Counted from the first letter of the stretch, positions 1 through 8,895 are shown. The stretch is 23,842 nucleotides of DNA from an uncultured Bacteroidales bacterium (GCA_905210435.1 CAJLWO010000043.1:1-23842); one strand, 5' to 3'. The notes: generated by a model from the sequence alone, not told the origin. Numbers and translations: made by a program.

Positions 1-98
1 CTGAATTTTTCAAACATTTTCGCTAATATTGCACTTGCCCTTGGACTCTACAGTCGCGGAAACTTGCTCTCTTCTGCTTTTATTTAAAATCATTCGGG

Positions 99-129
99 TT
101 TGTTTTAAAACGGAAAAATCGTATATTTA
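99..129 (+). promoter_or_regulatory. Bacteroidota-type promoter for the YqgE gene
   Basis: TTTG at 99-102 is followed after 19 bases by TATATTTA at 122-129, seven of eight matches to the Bacteroidota -7 box TAnnTTTG. Transcription would begin around 135, about ten bases before the ATG at 146. This placement argues against any translation start upstream of 146. The match is seen directly; promoter activity is inferred. Confidence 0.6.
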
Positions 130-145
130 CATCTTAATTCGAAAT

Positions 146-754
146 ATGGGCATGAAAGATTTGGATAACACACTGTTTAGTATCGACATCTCGACACCGG
201 CACCGCGTGAAGGTTCGCTTCTCGTGGCCGAACCGTTTCTCTCGGATGAATATTTCAATCATGCCGTGATTACGTTGATTGACTATTCGCCGGGAGCCAA
301 TACAATGGGGATTGTGATGAACCGGACTTCCGGTTATACGCTCGGACAGATGGTCGAAGGTTTTGATGACAGCATAGATATACCGGTTTATATCGGCGGT
401 CCGATGTCGCGCAACCGAATGTTCTATATCCATCGGCTTGGTGAACTGTTTTCAGGCTCAGTGGAAATATTGCCCGGATTATGGATTGGAGGTAACTACG
501 AACAGGTATTGCAATATATACGTGACGGCTATCCTGCCGACGATTTGATACGTTTTTTTATAGGGTACAGCGGATGGGACAAGGGTCAGCTTGAAGATGA
601 AATCAATCAGCATGTATGGGCTGTCACAAATCCTATGACGCCCGGGCAGATGCTTACAGGCAGCGATGATGCATATTGGCACAAGGTTGTTAGAAATATG
701 GGAGCAAAATATCGTGGTTGGCAGATGCAGCCTATGTTCCCGACGGCTAACTGA
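146..754 (+). CDS. YqgE/AlgH family protein
   Basis: A 202-residue protein matching the YqgE/AlgH family (formerly DUF179) over its whole length. Visible family landmarks are the N-terminal GSLLVAEPFL segment, the MGIVMNRTSGY strand, the YIGGPM turn in the middle and FIGYSGWDKGQLEDEI near residues 155-170. The family's molecular role is not settled; the AlgH name comes from an old link to alginate regulation in Pseudomonas. The protein is cytosolic, with no signal peptide or membrane segment. The reading frame is open back to position 29, but the promoter at 99-129 and the usual family length (about 185-200) favour the ATG at 146; an ATG two codons later (152) is also possible. It stands alone, and the next gene has its own leader. 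Confidence 0.9.
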   Translation: MGMKDLDNTLFSIDISTPAPREGSLLVAEPFLSDEYFNHAVITLIDYSPGANTMGIVMNRTSGYTLGQMVEGFDDSIDIPVYIGGPMSRNRMFYIHRLGELFSGSVEILPGLWIGGNYEQVLQYIRDGYPADDLIRFFIGYSGWDKGQLEDEINQHVWAVTNPMTPGQMLTGSDDAYWHKVVRNMGAKYRGWQMQPMFPTAN

Positions 755-790
755 CAGATGCCGTTTCATATCCAATGTAAGAATAATATG

Positions 791-823
791 GTGGCATCGC
801 CACAGCGGATAGGTGGATTTTTT
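791..823 (+). terminator. Possible weak terminator after the YqgE gene
   Basis: GTGGC (791-795) and GCCAC (799-803) form a short hairpin. The CCAC at 800-803 can alternatively pair with GTGG at 813-816, and this form is followed directly by a run of six T. The stem is only four to five base pairs, so termination here is a guess from position and the T run. Confidence 0.3.
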
Positions 824-870
824 ATAAAAGAATAACTTAAAGCGGTCATTACGTTCAACAATTGCTATTG

Positions 871-878
871 TCTTTTTG
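871..878 (+). promoter_or_regulatory. Candidate -7 box for the PepSY-like lipoprotein gene
   Basis: TCTTTTTG matches seven of eight positions of TAnnTTTG and lies about 30 bases before the ATG at 909. No convincing TTTG element is seen 19-21 bases upstream, so this is weaker than the promoters of YqgE, efp or the DUF5106 gene. It does argue against the in-frame TTG at 876 being a start, because that codon overlaps the box. Confidence 0.3.
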
Positions 879-908
879 TTAAATATTATAAAAAACAAGC
901 ATAGCAAT

Positions 909-1334
909 ATGAAACGCCGGGCTTTAATTATCATAGCATTGTTGGCTGCAATATGTTGTCAGTCGTGTCATAATTCGGTATTGGACGAAATGCCGGCTCC
1001 TATATCGGAATTTGTATCAAGATATTTCCCTGAACAAGATGTTGCTGAATTCGGCAGCACAGACGACGGTTTTCATGTGCGTCTGCGCAATAGCGCTGCA
1101 ATAACATTCAATGACAGTTATAGCTGGATGTCGATAAACGGATATGGCGGCACACTTCCTCAGATGCTGTTGTTTGATGAGTTGCCTCCGGCGCTCTATG
1201 AGCATCTTCAGGCCATCGAGGAGCTGAATAATGTATATGCATTGAGCCGTGACACCAAAAACTATTTTATCAGATTGCTTGATTCAGATATCAATTATAA
1301 TATCGCCACAGATGAAATCACCAGAAAAAACTGA
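909..1334 (+). CDS. Small PepSY-like lipoprotein
   Basis: A 141-residue predicted lipoprotein. Residues 1-20 form a lipoprotein signal (MKRR, a hydrophobic stretch, then CCQSC); Cys20, preceded by Ser, is the likely acylated residue. The mature part has two similar alpha/beta units of the PepSY-like type common in Bacteroidota (DUF2874, BLIP-like fold): a helix ending FVSRYFPEQDV followed by strands FHVRLRNSAAITF and a Trp-containing strand, then LPPALYEHL followed by YALSRDTKNYFIRLLD. Family members are periplasmic or membrane-anchored; their ligands are unknown in most cases. The start at 909 was chosen because the signal peptide begins there. The gene is followed by a bidirectional terminator. 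Confidence 0.8.
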   Translation: MKRRALIIIALLAAICCQSCHNSVLDEMPAPISEFVSRYFPEQDVAEFGSTDDGFHVRLRNSAAITFNDSYSWMSINGYGGTLPQMLLFDELPPALYEHLQAIEELNNVYALSRDTKNYFIRLLDSDINYNIATDEITRKN

Positions 1335-1369
1335 CTGATTTTATGTAGTGTAATATAACTGACCGACTT

Positions 1370-1412
1370 AGAAACTGTTTAAATTTTATTGAATCAAATT
1401 TAAACAGTTTCT
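1370..1412. terminator. AT-rich bidirectional terminator hairpin
   Basis: A 17-base-pair perfect stem pairs 1370-1386 (AGAAACTGTTTAAATTT) with 1396-1412 around a nine-base loop. It sits in the 83-base gap between two converging genes (stops at 1334 and 1418) and would serve both. On the plus strand it is followed by T-rich sequence. The stem has only three G:C pairs, unusually few for an intrinsic terminator. Confidence 0.75.
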
Positions 1413-1417
1413 TAATC

Positions 1418-2425
1418 TTATTTGATTTTTACAAACCTGAATTTCGCTTTTTGAATAGGAAATACAAGTGACATGATGATACCTTCCATAGCCACATACG
1501 GCGTACCGTCATCAATTTCCTTGCCGGTGCTGTCAATCCAATATAGTGTAAATGTATCGGCAAACGGTGTGCAACTCATGTGCCCTTTTAGCGCACCGAC
1601 ATTCCACCTGAAAGGCTCAATTTCAGCGCCCGACAGGTATATCAGGTCATAGCCGCCATTTTCCGACGGAAGCATTGCAAGCCTGTATCTGCCACCTTTC
1701 ATGGCTATTCTTGTCTCGACCTCCTCATCAAAAAATTCCCATATCCCGCATAGTGTATTGCTGCAAGAGGCGAGTGCCTCTTGCACGGAAGCCTCATTGT
1801 CATATATTTGGGGAATTATTGGCATGGGTATGTGTAATGATGAATGGCGAGTGATTACAATATCGTATTTGGATGAAACGGACGCGTAGTCAACGAACCC
1901 CTCATAATCGGTTCTCCCGGCTATTTCCAGCATTTTGTCCCCTGCCGCCAGAATTATTCCCTTTCCGTCAAGTTGTACCCGGAGATATATCGGCGATTTC
2001 GATATCGGCAGATGTTTCCCGAAATCCTTTTTCAACAGCTCTTCGCCGTCGACACTCAATGATATGACAATGCTTTCGTCATGGTCGAAATCAAATTTAT
2101 TTCGTTCGGTTCGCTTTGCATTGATATTAATGGCATGATTGCCTACCGTATCGGTAAGCGTCAGATTCCAGTCTGTCTTACCTAAATTTGCCGGACTTAT
2201 CCCGACTTCAATCCGCTGGCATTCCACATCATTACCTCTGCAGTCGAAACTGAATGTCTCTCCGCTTTTTACATTGACCGGTTTGATTTCTACAAATCCG
2301 TCATAATCGCCCACGTATGCGTTTATTGCCATAGGATTTGATAGCAATGCAAGCAATAACAGAATTCCAGAATATAGGGATATAATTCTGTCAGACACGC
2401 ATATTTTACGATTGACCGGCCGCAT
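1418..2425 (-). CDS. Exported protein of unknown function
   Basis: I do not recognise this 335-residue protein. Residues 1-36 look like a Sec signal peptide: a basic start, a hydrophobic core LLLLALLSNPM, and a likely cut after AINA before YVGDYDG. The rest is rich in alternating hydrophobic/polar strands, suggesting beta-sandwich or beta-barrel modules. The C-terminal part (from about residue 225, CGIWEFFDEE, then GGRYRLAMLP and FTLYWIDSTG) has the rhythm of a small lipocalin-like barrel, but this is only an impression. No catalytic motif is apparent. Its ATG lies inside the end of miaA (20-base overlap), so it is probably translated by coupling with miaA as the last gene of the block. The bidirectional hairpin at 1370-1412 follows. 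Confidence 0.7.
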   Translation of the reverse strand: MRPVNRKICVSDRIISLYSGILLLLALLSNPMAINAYVGDYDGFVEIKPVNVKSGETFSFDCRGNDVECQRIEVGISPANLGKTDWNLTLTDTVGNHAININAKRTERNKFDFDHDESIVISLSVDGEELLKKDFGKHLPISKSPIYLRVQLDGKGIILAAGDKMLEIAGRTDYEGFVDYASVSSKYDIVITRHSSLHIPMPIIPQIYDNEASVQEALASCSNTLCGIWEFFDEEVETRIAMKGGRYRLAMLPSENGGYDLIYLSGAEIEPFRWNVGALKGHMSCTPFADTFTLYWIDSTGKEIDDGTPYVAMEGIIMSLVFPIQKAKFRFVKIK

Positions 2426-3353
2426 GTTCCGCGATAATGTTTTTTACTTCATGGATGAAGTCCTGGTCGGACAGCGAAGCTGATAGCCAGTGTATTTTAT
2501 ATCCTCGCCTTTCCATACCGCGGAACCATGTCATCTGACGTTTGGCGAACTGGTGTATGGCGATTTCAAGAAGGCTCTCCATTTCTTCATAAGTAAGCCT
2601 GCCTATGACAAATTCAGTGACATACTTGTACTCCAGACCATAATATATAAGGTCATCGGGCGAAATGCCGGAAGTAATCAGATTTCTTATCTCATCAACC
2701 ATGCCATCCTCGAGTCGCTGATGCAGACGGACGCTTATTTTCCTGCGGCGTTCCTCACGGTCTACATCCACCCCTATCACTATTGCATCAACCGGCGAAG
2801 GAACCGTATTTGCCGTTTCATCGGGATGTTCTGAATAATAAGTCTGTATCTCTATGGCTCGTATGGCACGTTTGGTCGTGTCGACATCCGTGATATTGTG
2901 CAGTTGTTTCATCGATGCAAGAATCCCGGTCAGTTCTTCAAGCGATTTCCCTGCAAGTCTTTTGCGTAAATCTTTATCTTCAGGGACTTCCGGGAGCTTT
3001 AGCCCGTTGAGCAATGACTCTATATACAGGCCGGTTCCGCCGCATATTATGGGTTGTCGGCCGCGATGTCTTATATCGTCGATTGCATCGCCGGCATCTT
3101 TGAGAAACCGGTGCAGATTGTATTTGTTGCCCGCATCGGCAATGTCAATCAGATGATAAGGTATATCTCCATATTCATCGAGGTCCTTGCCTGTGCCTAT
3201 TGTCATGCCTCTGTACACCTGTCGCGAGTCTCCGCTGATTATCTCACCGTTAACGGCTGCTGCGAGACTTACCGCACGACGGGTCTTGCCCGATGCAGTC
3301 GGGCCTACAATCGCAATGAGCGGCATGTCGGAAGTGGAATTATACTGACACAT
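2406..3353 (-). CDS. miaA: tRNA dimethylallyltransferase (MiaA)
   Basis: MiaA transfers the dimethylallyl group from dimethylallyl diphosphate to N6 of A37 in tRNAs that read codons starting with U. The protein shows the P-loop GPTASGKT, then SGDSRQVYRGMTIGTGK (the DSRQVYR substrate motif), CGGTGLYIESLL, the RAIRAIEI segment, a DDLIYYGLEYKY region and RQMTWFRG near the C-terminus. All are typical of the family, and the length (about 315) is normal. The start is uncertain: the frame is open to a GTG at 3380 that overlaps the upstream gene by 8 bases, and ATGs lie at 3353 and 3326. I chose 3353 for its AT-rich context and close spacing to the upstream stop; 3326 puts MPLIAIVGPT at the N-terminus, as in many homologues. 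The gene is wedged between two unknown genes and overlaps the downstream one. Confidence 0.93.
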   Translation of the reverse strand: MCQYNSTSDMPLIAIVGPTASGKTRRAVSLAAAVNGEIISGDSRQVYRGMTIGTGKDLDEYGDIPYHLIDIADAGNKYNLHRFLKDAGDAIDDIRHRGRQPIICGGTGLYIESLLNGLKLPEVPEDKDLRKRLAGKSLEELTGILASMKQLHNITDVDTTKRAIRAIEIQTYYSEHPDETANTVPSPVDAIVIGVDVDREERRRKISVRLHQRLEDGMVDEIRNLITSGISPDDLIYYGLEYKYVTEFVIGRLTYEEMESLLEIAIHQFAKRQMTWFRGMERRGYKIHWLSASLSDQDFIHEVKNIIAEHAAGQS

Positions 3354-3372
3354 ATCGAGGGTAATTATTTCG

Positions 3373-4707
3373 TTATTCACCGAGACCTTTGGTTATCTTA
3401 TGCCAAAGCCTGCGCAGACGATAGAAAGGTTTGTCCTCGTTTATCTCGGCGACATAAAGCCAGTTGGCATCATTATAATCCACATCCCATGTATGCATGT
3501 CCTTAAGGCGGAAAGTCGGTTTGTAATGTTTTATTTCATAAAGACGATGACCGCTTTTGTCGTATGCTTTCCATGCCATAGTGATGGTGTATATACGGCT
3601 TAATTCCGCTGCGAGAGCCATAGCAACAAGCCCTTCACGTATCATTTCGTTTGTATCGGCCAGCGAGAACCATTGTCCTTTTAGGATCTCGGCTGCTTTG
3701 TCGGCATCTTTGACAAATGCCACATAGTGGAAAATGTTATTGTACATACCGGGATCACAGCTTTGGAATATAGGACGTGTGTCAGCATCCTGCATTTCGG
3801 AAGCATCGACGAAATAATTGCGGGCTTCCATTCCTGATATGGATTCCTTGAACGGAAGTGAGACTTTCAAGGGCACATCAATCTTCAAATCGTCGGAAAA
3901 TATGACATCGCTTGTGGGTTCGGGAATATTCAGCAATATTTTGTCCTCACATACGACAAGATACCTTATAGTCGTACCCTGATAGTCTATGACCTTGGCT
4001 GTGGCATTGTTCTGGCAATAATACACCCATAGGGTATAGTAGCGTACGCCAAAGTATATCAACGAAATGACATAACACAGCAACGGACATAATATGAAAA
4101 AGTAACTGTCGGCCATGTTTATATTTACGTTGATATAGAAAAATATATAATATGCCCAGGTCGAGACAGCAAGAGCGAGCGACATCCAAAGCAGGAATTT
4201 GATCTGTATTTTAGATTCACGGCTATATAGCATCCCGATAAGACCGCGGTCGATAGCCTCGCCCAGGCGGTTGCGGCATGAACGGCAGGAGCGCGGGTTA
4301 TTACCGCGCGTCATGTTCAGCAGGCATACGATTACTGCAACCGGCGATATGTCAAGTATAGGCAGTACCGGATTGGAGAGGTTGACAGGCTGACCGATAA
4401 AATTGTTAATATCTGTGTGCGTCTTGTATATGATGTCAATCAATAATACGATGGCACTTGATATTAATATTACCTGAGTCAGGTGCGGAATACGGAAGCA
4501 TGTAGGTGACATCTGAATACGGTTGCGCCTGTCAAGCAATGTAAGAATTCCGACCAGAATAATGGGAATGACCGGCAGTAAACGAGGGGAAACCAACGGC
4601 GTAATTATTATCGGCAATATGATAAATCCTATTGCTACAGCCCAATTCGCCCACAGGGAGAATATTCCCTGCGCCAGATTCTGTCGACGTTGATGAGTGT
4701 GTGACAT
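3373..4707 (-). CDS. Six-helix membrane protein of unknown function
   Basis: I do not recognise this 444-residue protein. The N-terminal half carries about six hydrophobic segments (near residues 18-40, 41-58, 76-94, 112-131, 169-192 and 201-223). A cytoplasm-like loop between the fourth and fifth contains a single CxxC (CRSCRN, 141-146) in a basic, Arg-rich context. Residues from about 230 to the end appear soluble and mixed alpha/beta, ending in a basic stretch (RLRRLWHKITKG). No transporter or enzyme motif is visible. Its stop lies 19 bases before the chosen miaA ATG, and within 8 bases of the GTG alternative, so the two are very probably co-transcribed. A 94-base gap separates it from the peptidase gene upstream; I see no clear promoter or terminator there. 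Confidence 0.75.
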   Translation of the reverse strand: MSHTHQRRQNLAQGIFSLWANWAVAIGFIILPIIITPLVSPRLLPVIPIILVGILTLLDRRNRIQMSPTCFRIPHLTQVILISSAIVLLIDIIYKTHTDINNFIGQPVNLSNPVLPILDISPVAVIVCLLNMTRGNNPRSCRSCRNRLGEAIDRGLIGMLYSRESKIQIKFLLWMSLALAVSTWAYYIFFYINVNINMADSYFFILCPLLCYVISLIYFGVRYYTLWVYYCQNNATAKVIDYQGTTIRYLVVCEDKILLNIPEPTSDVIFSDDLKIDVPLKVSLPFKESISGMEARNYFVDASEMQDADTRPIFQSCDPGMYNNIFHYVAFVKDADKAAEILKGQWFSLADTNEMIREGLVAMALAAELSRIYTITMAWKAYDKSGHRLYEIKHYKPTFRLKDMHTWDVDYNDANWLYVAEINEDKPFYRLRRLWHKITKGLGE

Positions 4708-4801
4708 TATAATGACATTTTCATCATGGTTCCATTGAAAACCATATTAAAACTGAATAAATGTATCTGAAAACACGATTTTAATTTGATATATGGCGAT
4801 A

Positions 4802-6991
4802 TTACAGATTCTTTTTAAAGAAATCAACCATTTTGCCATACACTACGGCACGTGCTCCGCAACCGTTAATTGAGTGGTTCATATTCGGGAACAGGAGCAT
4901 GTCGCATAGTATGCCGTCTGATTGCAGCCGCGACACATATTCCATCGTATTTGCCAGATGGACATTATCATCGGCCGTACCGCTCATTATCAGTAACGCG
5001 CAATCCACTTCGGCTGTTTTATTCAAAGGCGCTGATGCCTTGTATCCGTCTTCGTTGGCACGAGGAGTCAGCATATAGCGCTCGGCATATACAGTGTCGT
5101 AGTAACGCCAGTCGGTTACCGGCGCTATGGCAACAGCAGCCTTGTATGGATTACCCGGAACCGACACGGCCATAAGGGTCTCGTATCCGCCGTAACTCCA
5201 GCCGCATATTCCAATGCGGTCGGCATCGACATAAGGAAGCGAAGCCATATATTTCGCCGCGTTAATCTGGTCGATAGTCTCATAATAACCGAGATTGCGG
5301 TATACGCATGTTTCAAATTCACGACCGCGGCTTCCTGTGCCTCGACCGTCGATGCATGCCACGATAAAGCCTTCTTTAGCCGCGAAATATTCCCAGTCAA
5401 GTTCCCATCTGTTGAGTACCTCCTGTGAGCCGGGTCCGCTGTACTGCCACATTATGACAGGATATTTCTGAGATTCCTTGAATCCGGGAGGCAGGATGAC
5501 GTAGCCGTTAAGGAGATTTCCGTCGGAGTTTATGGTGATGAATTTTTTCTCGGCCAATCCGGAATATCGTGCCAGATAGTCATTGTTGTTGCCTATCTCA
5601 CGAATCTTTTTGCCCGACGAATTCAGCATCGTATAGCTCGGCGGAGTCGTAGTGTCGGATACTGTCAGTATCAGCGACTCGCAGCCGGGTGTAAACTCGG
5701 CCGATGAGAAAGCATCACGCGATGACAGATCTGTGATTTTTCCTTTGACATCTATCTTGCTTACAACACGGTTGAGCGGTCCGGATGCCGTCGACTGGAA
5801 ATATACGTTTCCTGTCTTGTCTACTCCATAGCATTGCTTTACATCATAATCTCCCGATGTAATCTGGCGCAACTGTGCGCCGGCAAGACTGTATTCATAC
5901 AGATGACTGTAACCCGAACGGCTTGAATTTATAATCACGGATTTGGGCGTGATTATAAGATTTTCGTAAGTGACAGGTGCTATCCATGCCTTTGACTCTT
6001 CGACATAAAGAGATTTCACTACCGTTGATTTGGGATTTACGCTATATATCTCCATGCGGTTCTGGTCACGGTTGAGAGTGGTGACGAGAAGCTGTTCGGG
6101 GGTAGATGCATAATCTATACGCGGAATATACTCTATTTCGGCATCGGGGAGGGGAATATCTTTAGTCTTGCGCGTGGCCACATCATAACTGTGGAGAGTC
6201 GCGGTAGAATTTGCTGCGCCCGCTACGGGATACTTGTATGACAATTGTCCCGGATAAAGGGCATATTCGTTTTTAGGCTCGCATGCGCCTTGATAAATCG
6301 CGATATTATATAACGGGACATCAGTTTCATCGAAGCTCACATACGACAGTGTCTCGCTGTCGGGTGCCCATGCAAGAGTGGATGTACTGACAAATTCCTC
6401 TTCATAGGTCCAGTCGGTCGCCCCGTTTATTATCGAATTCTTAATTCCGTTTACTGTGACAGCGACCTCAGTGTCATAATCCAGCTTTTTCAAGTAGATA
6501 TTATTGTCAGCTACAAAAGCGACAGATCTCGCGTCGGGAGAGAATACCGGTATCTGCTGGTATGCGTGTTCTTTCGAAAGAGGTTTTAGAATATTGCGCT
6601 TTATTTCAAAGACGTAATATTTCGCTTTGAATGAACGCCTGTAAATCATCTCCTTGTCAAGAGAAATGAGTAGCTTGGTCCCGTCGGGGCTGATAGAGAA
6701 ACTGTCGAAACAATCTATTGATGTTTCTCTCGTCTTTGCCGCATTGAATACTGTCTCAATCTCTTTACCTGTTGCCACGTCATATCTGACAATTCGTGTG
6801 TTGTCGGGTGTACTTGCAAGATATGTCAGTCCGTCAGGCATAAATTTCATGGCAGGCATCCCGTCCGGGCGATTGGCGGGATACACATACGGCGCTATAT
6901 CGACTATTATGGGGTTGGTCCCCAAGCTTTCAAGCGGGAAGGCCAGAGCCGTCATGGAGAGTGTGGCGAGTATATTGGATTTTATTTTCAT
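4802..6991 (-). CDS. Dipeptidyl peptidase IV-like serine peptidase (family S9B)
   Basis: A 729-residue exported prolyl oligopeptidase-type enzyme, expected to remove N-terminal X-Pro dipeptides from peptides in the periplasm or at the cell surface. A signal peptide covers about residues 1-24. An eight-bladed propeller (DPPIV_N) follows, containing DWTYEEEF at 193-200; the paired Glu of this motif anchors the substrate N-terminus in DPP IV. The C-terminal alpha/beta-hydrolase has the nucleophile in GWSYGG (Ser599), the acid in SGTADDNVH (Asp674) and the base in NMNHSI (His706), so the triad is intact. The length is normal for bacterial DPP IV. Substrate preference within S9B, such as prolyl tripeptidyl peptidase, cannot be settled from motifs alone. 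Peptide scavenging or host-protein degradation is likely (inference). Confidence 0.93.
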   Translation of the reverse strand: MKIKSNILATLSMTALAFPLESLGTNPIIVDIAPYVYPANRPDGMPAMKFMPDGLTYLASTPDNTRIVRYDVATGKEIETVFNAAKTRETSIDCFDSFSISPDGTKLLISLDKEMIYRRSFKAKYYVFEIKRNILKPLSKEHAYQQIPVFSPDARSVAFVADNNIYLKKLDYDTEVAVTVNGIKNSIINGATDWTYEEEFVSTSTLAWAPDSETLSYVSFDETDVPLYNIAIYQGACEPKNEYALYPGQLSYKYPVAGAANSTATLHSYDVATRKTKDIPLPDAEIEYIPRIDYASTPEQLLVTTLNRDQNRMEIYSVNPKSTVVKSLYVEESKAWIAPVTYENLIITPKSVIINSSRSGYSHLYEYSLAGAQLRQITSGDYDVKQCYGVDKTGNVYFQSTASGPLNRVVSKIDVKGKITDLSSRDAFSSAEFTPGCESLILTVSDTTTPPSYTMLNSSGKKIREIGNNNDYLARYSGLAEKKFITINSDGNLLNGYVILPPGFKESQKYPVIMWQYSGPGSQEVLNRWELDWEYFAAKEGFIVACIDGRGTGSRGREFETCVYRNLGYYETIDQINAAKYMASLPYVDADRIGICGWSYGGYETLMAVSVPGNPYKAAVAIAPVTDWRYYDTVYAERYMLTPRANEDGYKASAPLNKTAEVDCALLIMSGTADDNVHLANTMEYVSRLQSDGILCDMLLFPNMNHSINGCGARAVVYGKMVDFFKKNL

Positions 6992-7068
6992 AATCTATAA
7001 ATAGTATCGTTGAGTTGTCGGGTGAATATAATATAACCGATTGACAATATAATAATTATCAGTATTAA

Positions 7069-7076
7069 CAAAAATA
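7069..7076 (-). promoter_or_regulatory. Candidate -7 box upstream of the DPP IV gene
   Basis: On the minus strand this reads TATTTTTG, a full match to TAnnTTTG, about 80 bases before the peptidase start and within the 107-base gap after the coiled-coil gene. No TTTG is seen at the right distance upstream. The box suggests the peptidase may be transcribed separately from the two genes above it. Confidence 0.35.
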
Positions 7077-7098
7077 AATGACAATAAATGCATCAGTT

Positions 7099-8895
7099 TT
7101 ACCACAGCAGCATCTGAGCCGGGTTGTTTGGTTCGTCGCGATGATGTGGTGCCTGATATCCGAATTCGGAATCCGATACTCCTCCGGGGCGCGCGTTTAT
7201 ACCTTCGGGAGGCGTGGATACAAGCCAGTTTGTATCGTCAAGCGATTCGTCGATTGACGATACCTGAGCAGTCTTTTTCCGTTTTGCCCGTGGTGACGCT
7301 TCCGGAGTCTTGCGCAATCGTTCTATCTCCTCACGAAGCAATGCCTCGGAGGCGGCCTGAAGTTGAAGATTGTTGTCGACAGTCGTCTTAAGCGCTGAAA
7401 TTTCTTCTTCTTTCTTTTCGAGCAATGCAGCCTGTTCTGAAAGTTGATGCGTGGTCGCATCAAGGGCTTCTTCTTTTTCTTTCAGTTGTTGCTGGAGCTC
7501 GGCGATACGTCTTTGTCTTGCTTCGTTTATTTCATCAATTTTTACAAGTGATTCTTCGAACGCGGCCAAAGATGAGCGGCTTTCTTCTACTTCGCTTTTT
7601 GCTTCCTGCAATTCCGAGCGAGTCTGGACAAGTTCAGCCTGCTGGCGTGCAATGATTGAGTCGCGCGACGATATTTCATCTGCGGAGTTATCTGATGCGG
7701 ATTGACTGATGGCCTCTTTTGCCATACGTAGTTCATCGGTGAGTTGTTGCACTTTTACCGACTCGTTGTGAAGTTCGCTGTTGACCCGCTGGAGTTCAAG
7801 GTGTGCACTTTCCAAATTTCCACGCATAGTGTCAATTTCGTTCTGTCGTTCACGGAGAGATGCCATAGCATCCTGCAGACGTAATTCCGTATCTGTGTCC
7901 GGCGTATTGGCTGCGGCAAGAGCGTCATATTTTGATAGCAGGTCATTGTATTGGGCCTCTTTATCCGCAAGCGCAAGTTTGGCTGATGATGCTTTGTGAT
8001 TTAGGTCATTGAGCATCACATCGGAAATCTCACATTTCTTCTTAAGGACCACTATGTCGTTTGCAAGCATATTCCGTTCACGCATTAGCGTCTCTTTTTG
8101 AGCGGAAAGGTCGTCGACGTTATCTTTTAGCTTATCAAGCAGTTTGAGCGTTTCCTGATCTACTGCCGGAGCGATAGGTTTCGGGGCACTTTCTTTAAGC
8201 GCTTTGATTTCATTGCGTAATGTTTCGTTCTCATTGCGTAGCGATTCCATGTCTCCGTCCTGTATCGACATGGCCCGGAGTTTGTTTACAAGACTTTTGT
8301 TTTCAAGCTCGTATTGTTCTTTTTCGGCGTTGAAGGAATCAATTTGCTTCTCAAGGTCATGTACGCGTTCACTCAGCGCTCGCTTCTGACGTTCGGCCGA
8401 GAGTTTCTGTTCCTTCCACTCGGCACTTGTTTCTTCGATTTTCTTTGTCTTTTCCCGTAATGTCTCGATTTCTCGGCGTAGTGTTGACTGTCCGTTTTCA
8501 AGTTTGACTTTCATGCGGGTATCTGCATCGATGTCAAGTTGTGCCAGATATGTTTTCATCGAGTCGTCAAGCGCATCATGAATATATTTTGCCTGCTTTT
8601 CCGGGTCGACGCATTCGCGAAGAAATGGAGGAAGCGACTCATTGAAAATTTCCACCACCTTATTGAATATGGCTTCCGGACAATTCTCTTTTCCCTGTTC
8701 GGCAGATTGCTGTATGTCGGTAGTTGCTGCGGGAATATCGGCTTGTTTGCCTGATTCGCCCGACGTAGATGCTGCCTGCCGCCGTTGAGCAAGAGGTGTC
8801 ACAGTAGCGTCGCGTTGCGACAATTCGTTTTCTTCGATTTCGTATTCTTCGCCAGAAAAGCCGAATACCGATTTTAATTTTCCAAAAAAAGCCAT
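7099..8895 (-). CDS. Long coiled-coil protein, partner of the REC/ATP-grasp gene
   Basis: A 598-residue protein of unknown function. The N-terminus (MAFFGKLKSVFGFSGEEYE) is short and amphipathic. It is followed by a low-complexity stretch to about residue 70, then a compact helical region (about 72-125, CPEAIFNKVVEIFNESLPPF and on). From about 130 to 520 there are almost continuous heptad-like, Glu/Lys/Gln/Leu-rich coiled coils, broken by a Pro-rich hinge (SAPKPIAPAVD) near residue 240. The tail is disordered, with a basic patch (RAKRKK) and ends PAQMLLW. There is no signal peptide or membrane segment, so it is probably a cytosolic scaffold. It begins 6 bases after the stop of the receiver/ATP-grasp gene, which strongly suggests one transcript and a shared function. 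Similarity to SMC or myosin proteins in searches would only reflect coiled-coil composition. Confidence 0.8.
   Translation of the reverse strand: MAFFGKLKSVFGFSGEEYEIEENELSQRDATVTPLAQRRQAASTSGESGKQADIPAATTDIQQSAEQGKENCPEAIFNKVVEIFNESLPPFLRECVDPEKQAKYIHDALDDSMKTYLAQLDIDADTRMKVKLENGQSTLRREIETLREKTKKIEETSAEWKEQKLSAERQKRALSERVHDLEKQIDSFNAEKEQYELENKSLVNKLRAMSIQDGDMESLRNENETLRNEIKALKESAPKPIAPAVDQETLKLLDKLKDNVDDLSAQKETLMRERNMLANDIVVLKKKCEISDVMLNDLNHKASSAKLALADKEAQYNDLLSKYDALAAANTPDTDTELRLQDAMASLRERQNEIDTMRGNLESAHLELQRVNSELHNESVKVQQLTDELRMAKEAISQSASDNSADEISSRDSIIARQQAELVQTRSELQEAKSEVEESRSSLAAFEESLVKIDEINEARQRRIAELQQQLKEKEEALDATTHQLSEQAALLEKKEEEISALKTTVDNNLQLQAASEALLREEIERLRKTPEASPRAKRKKTAQVSSIDESLDDTNWLVSTPPEGINARPGGVSDSEFGYQAPHHRDEPNNPAQMLLW

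Noticed and set aside
29..145. An N-terminal extension of the YqgE protein starting at 29
   Set aside because: The candidate promoter at 99-129 lies inside it, and the extension has no similarity to the family.
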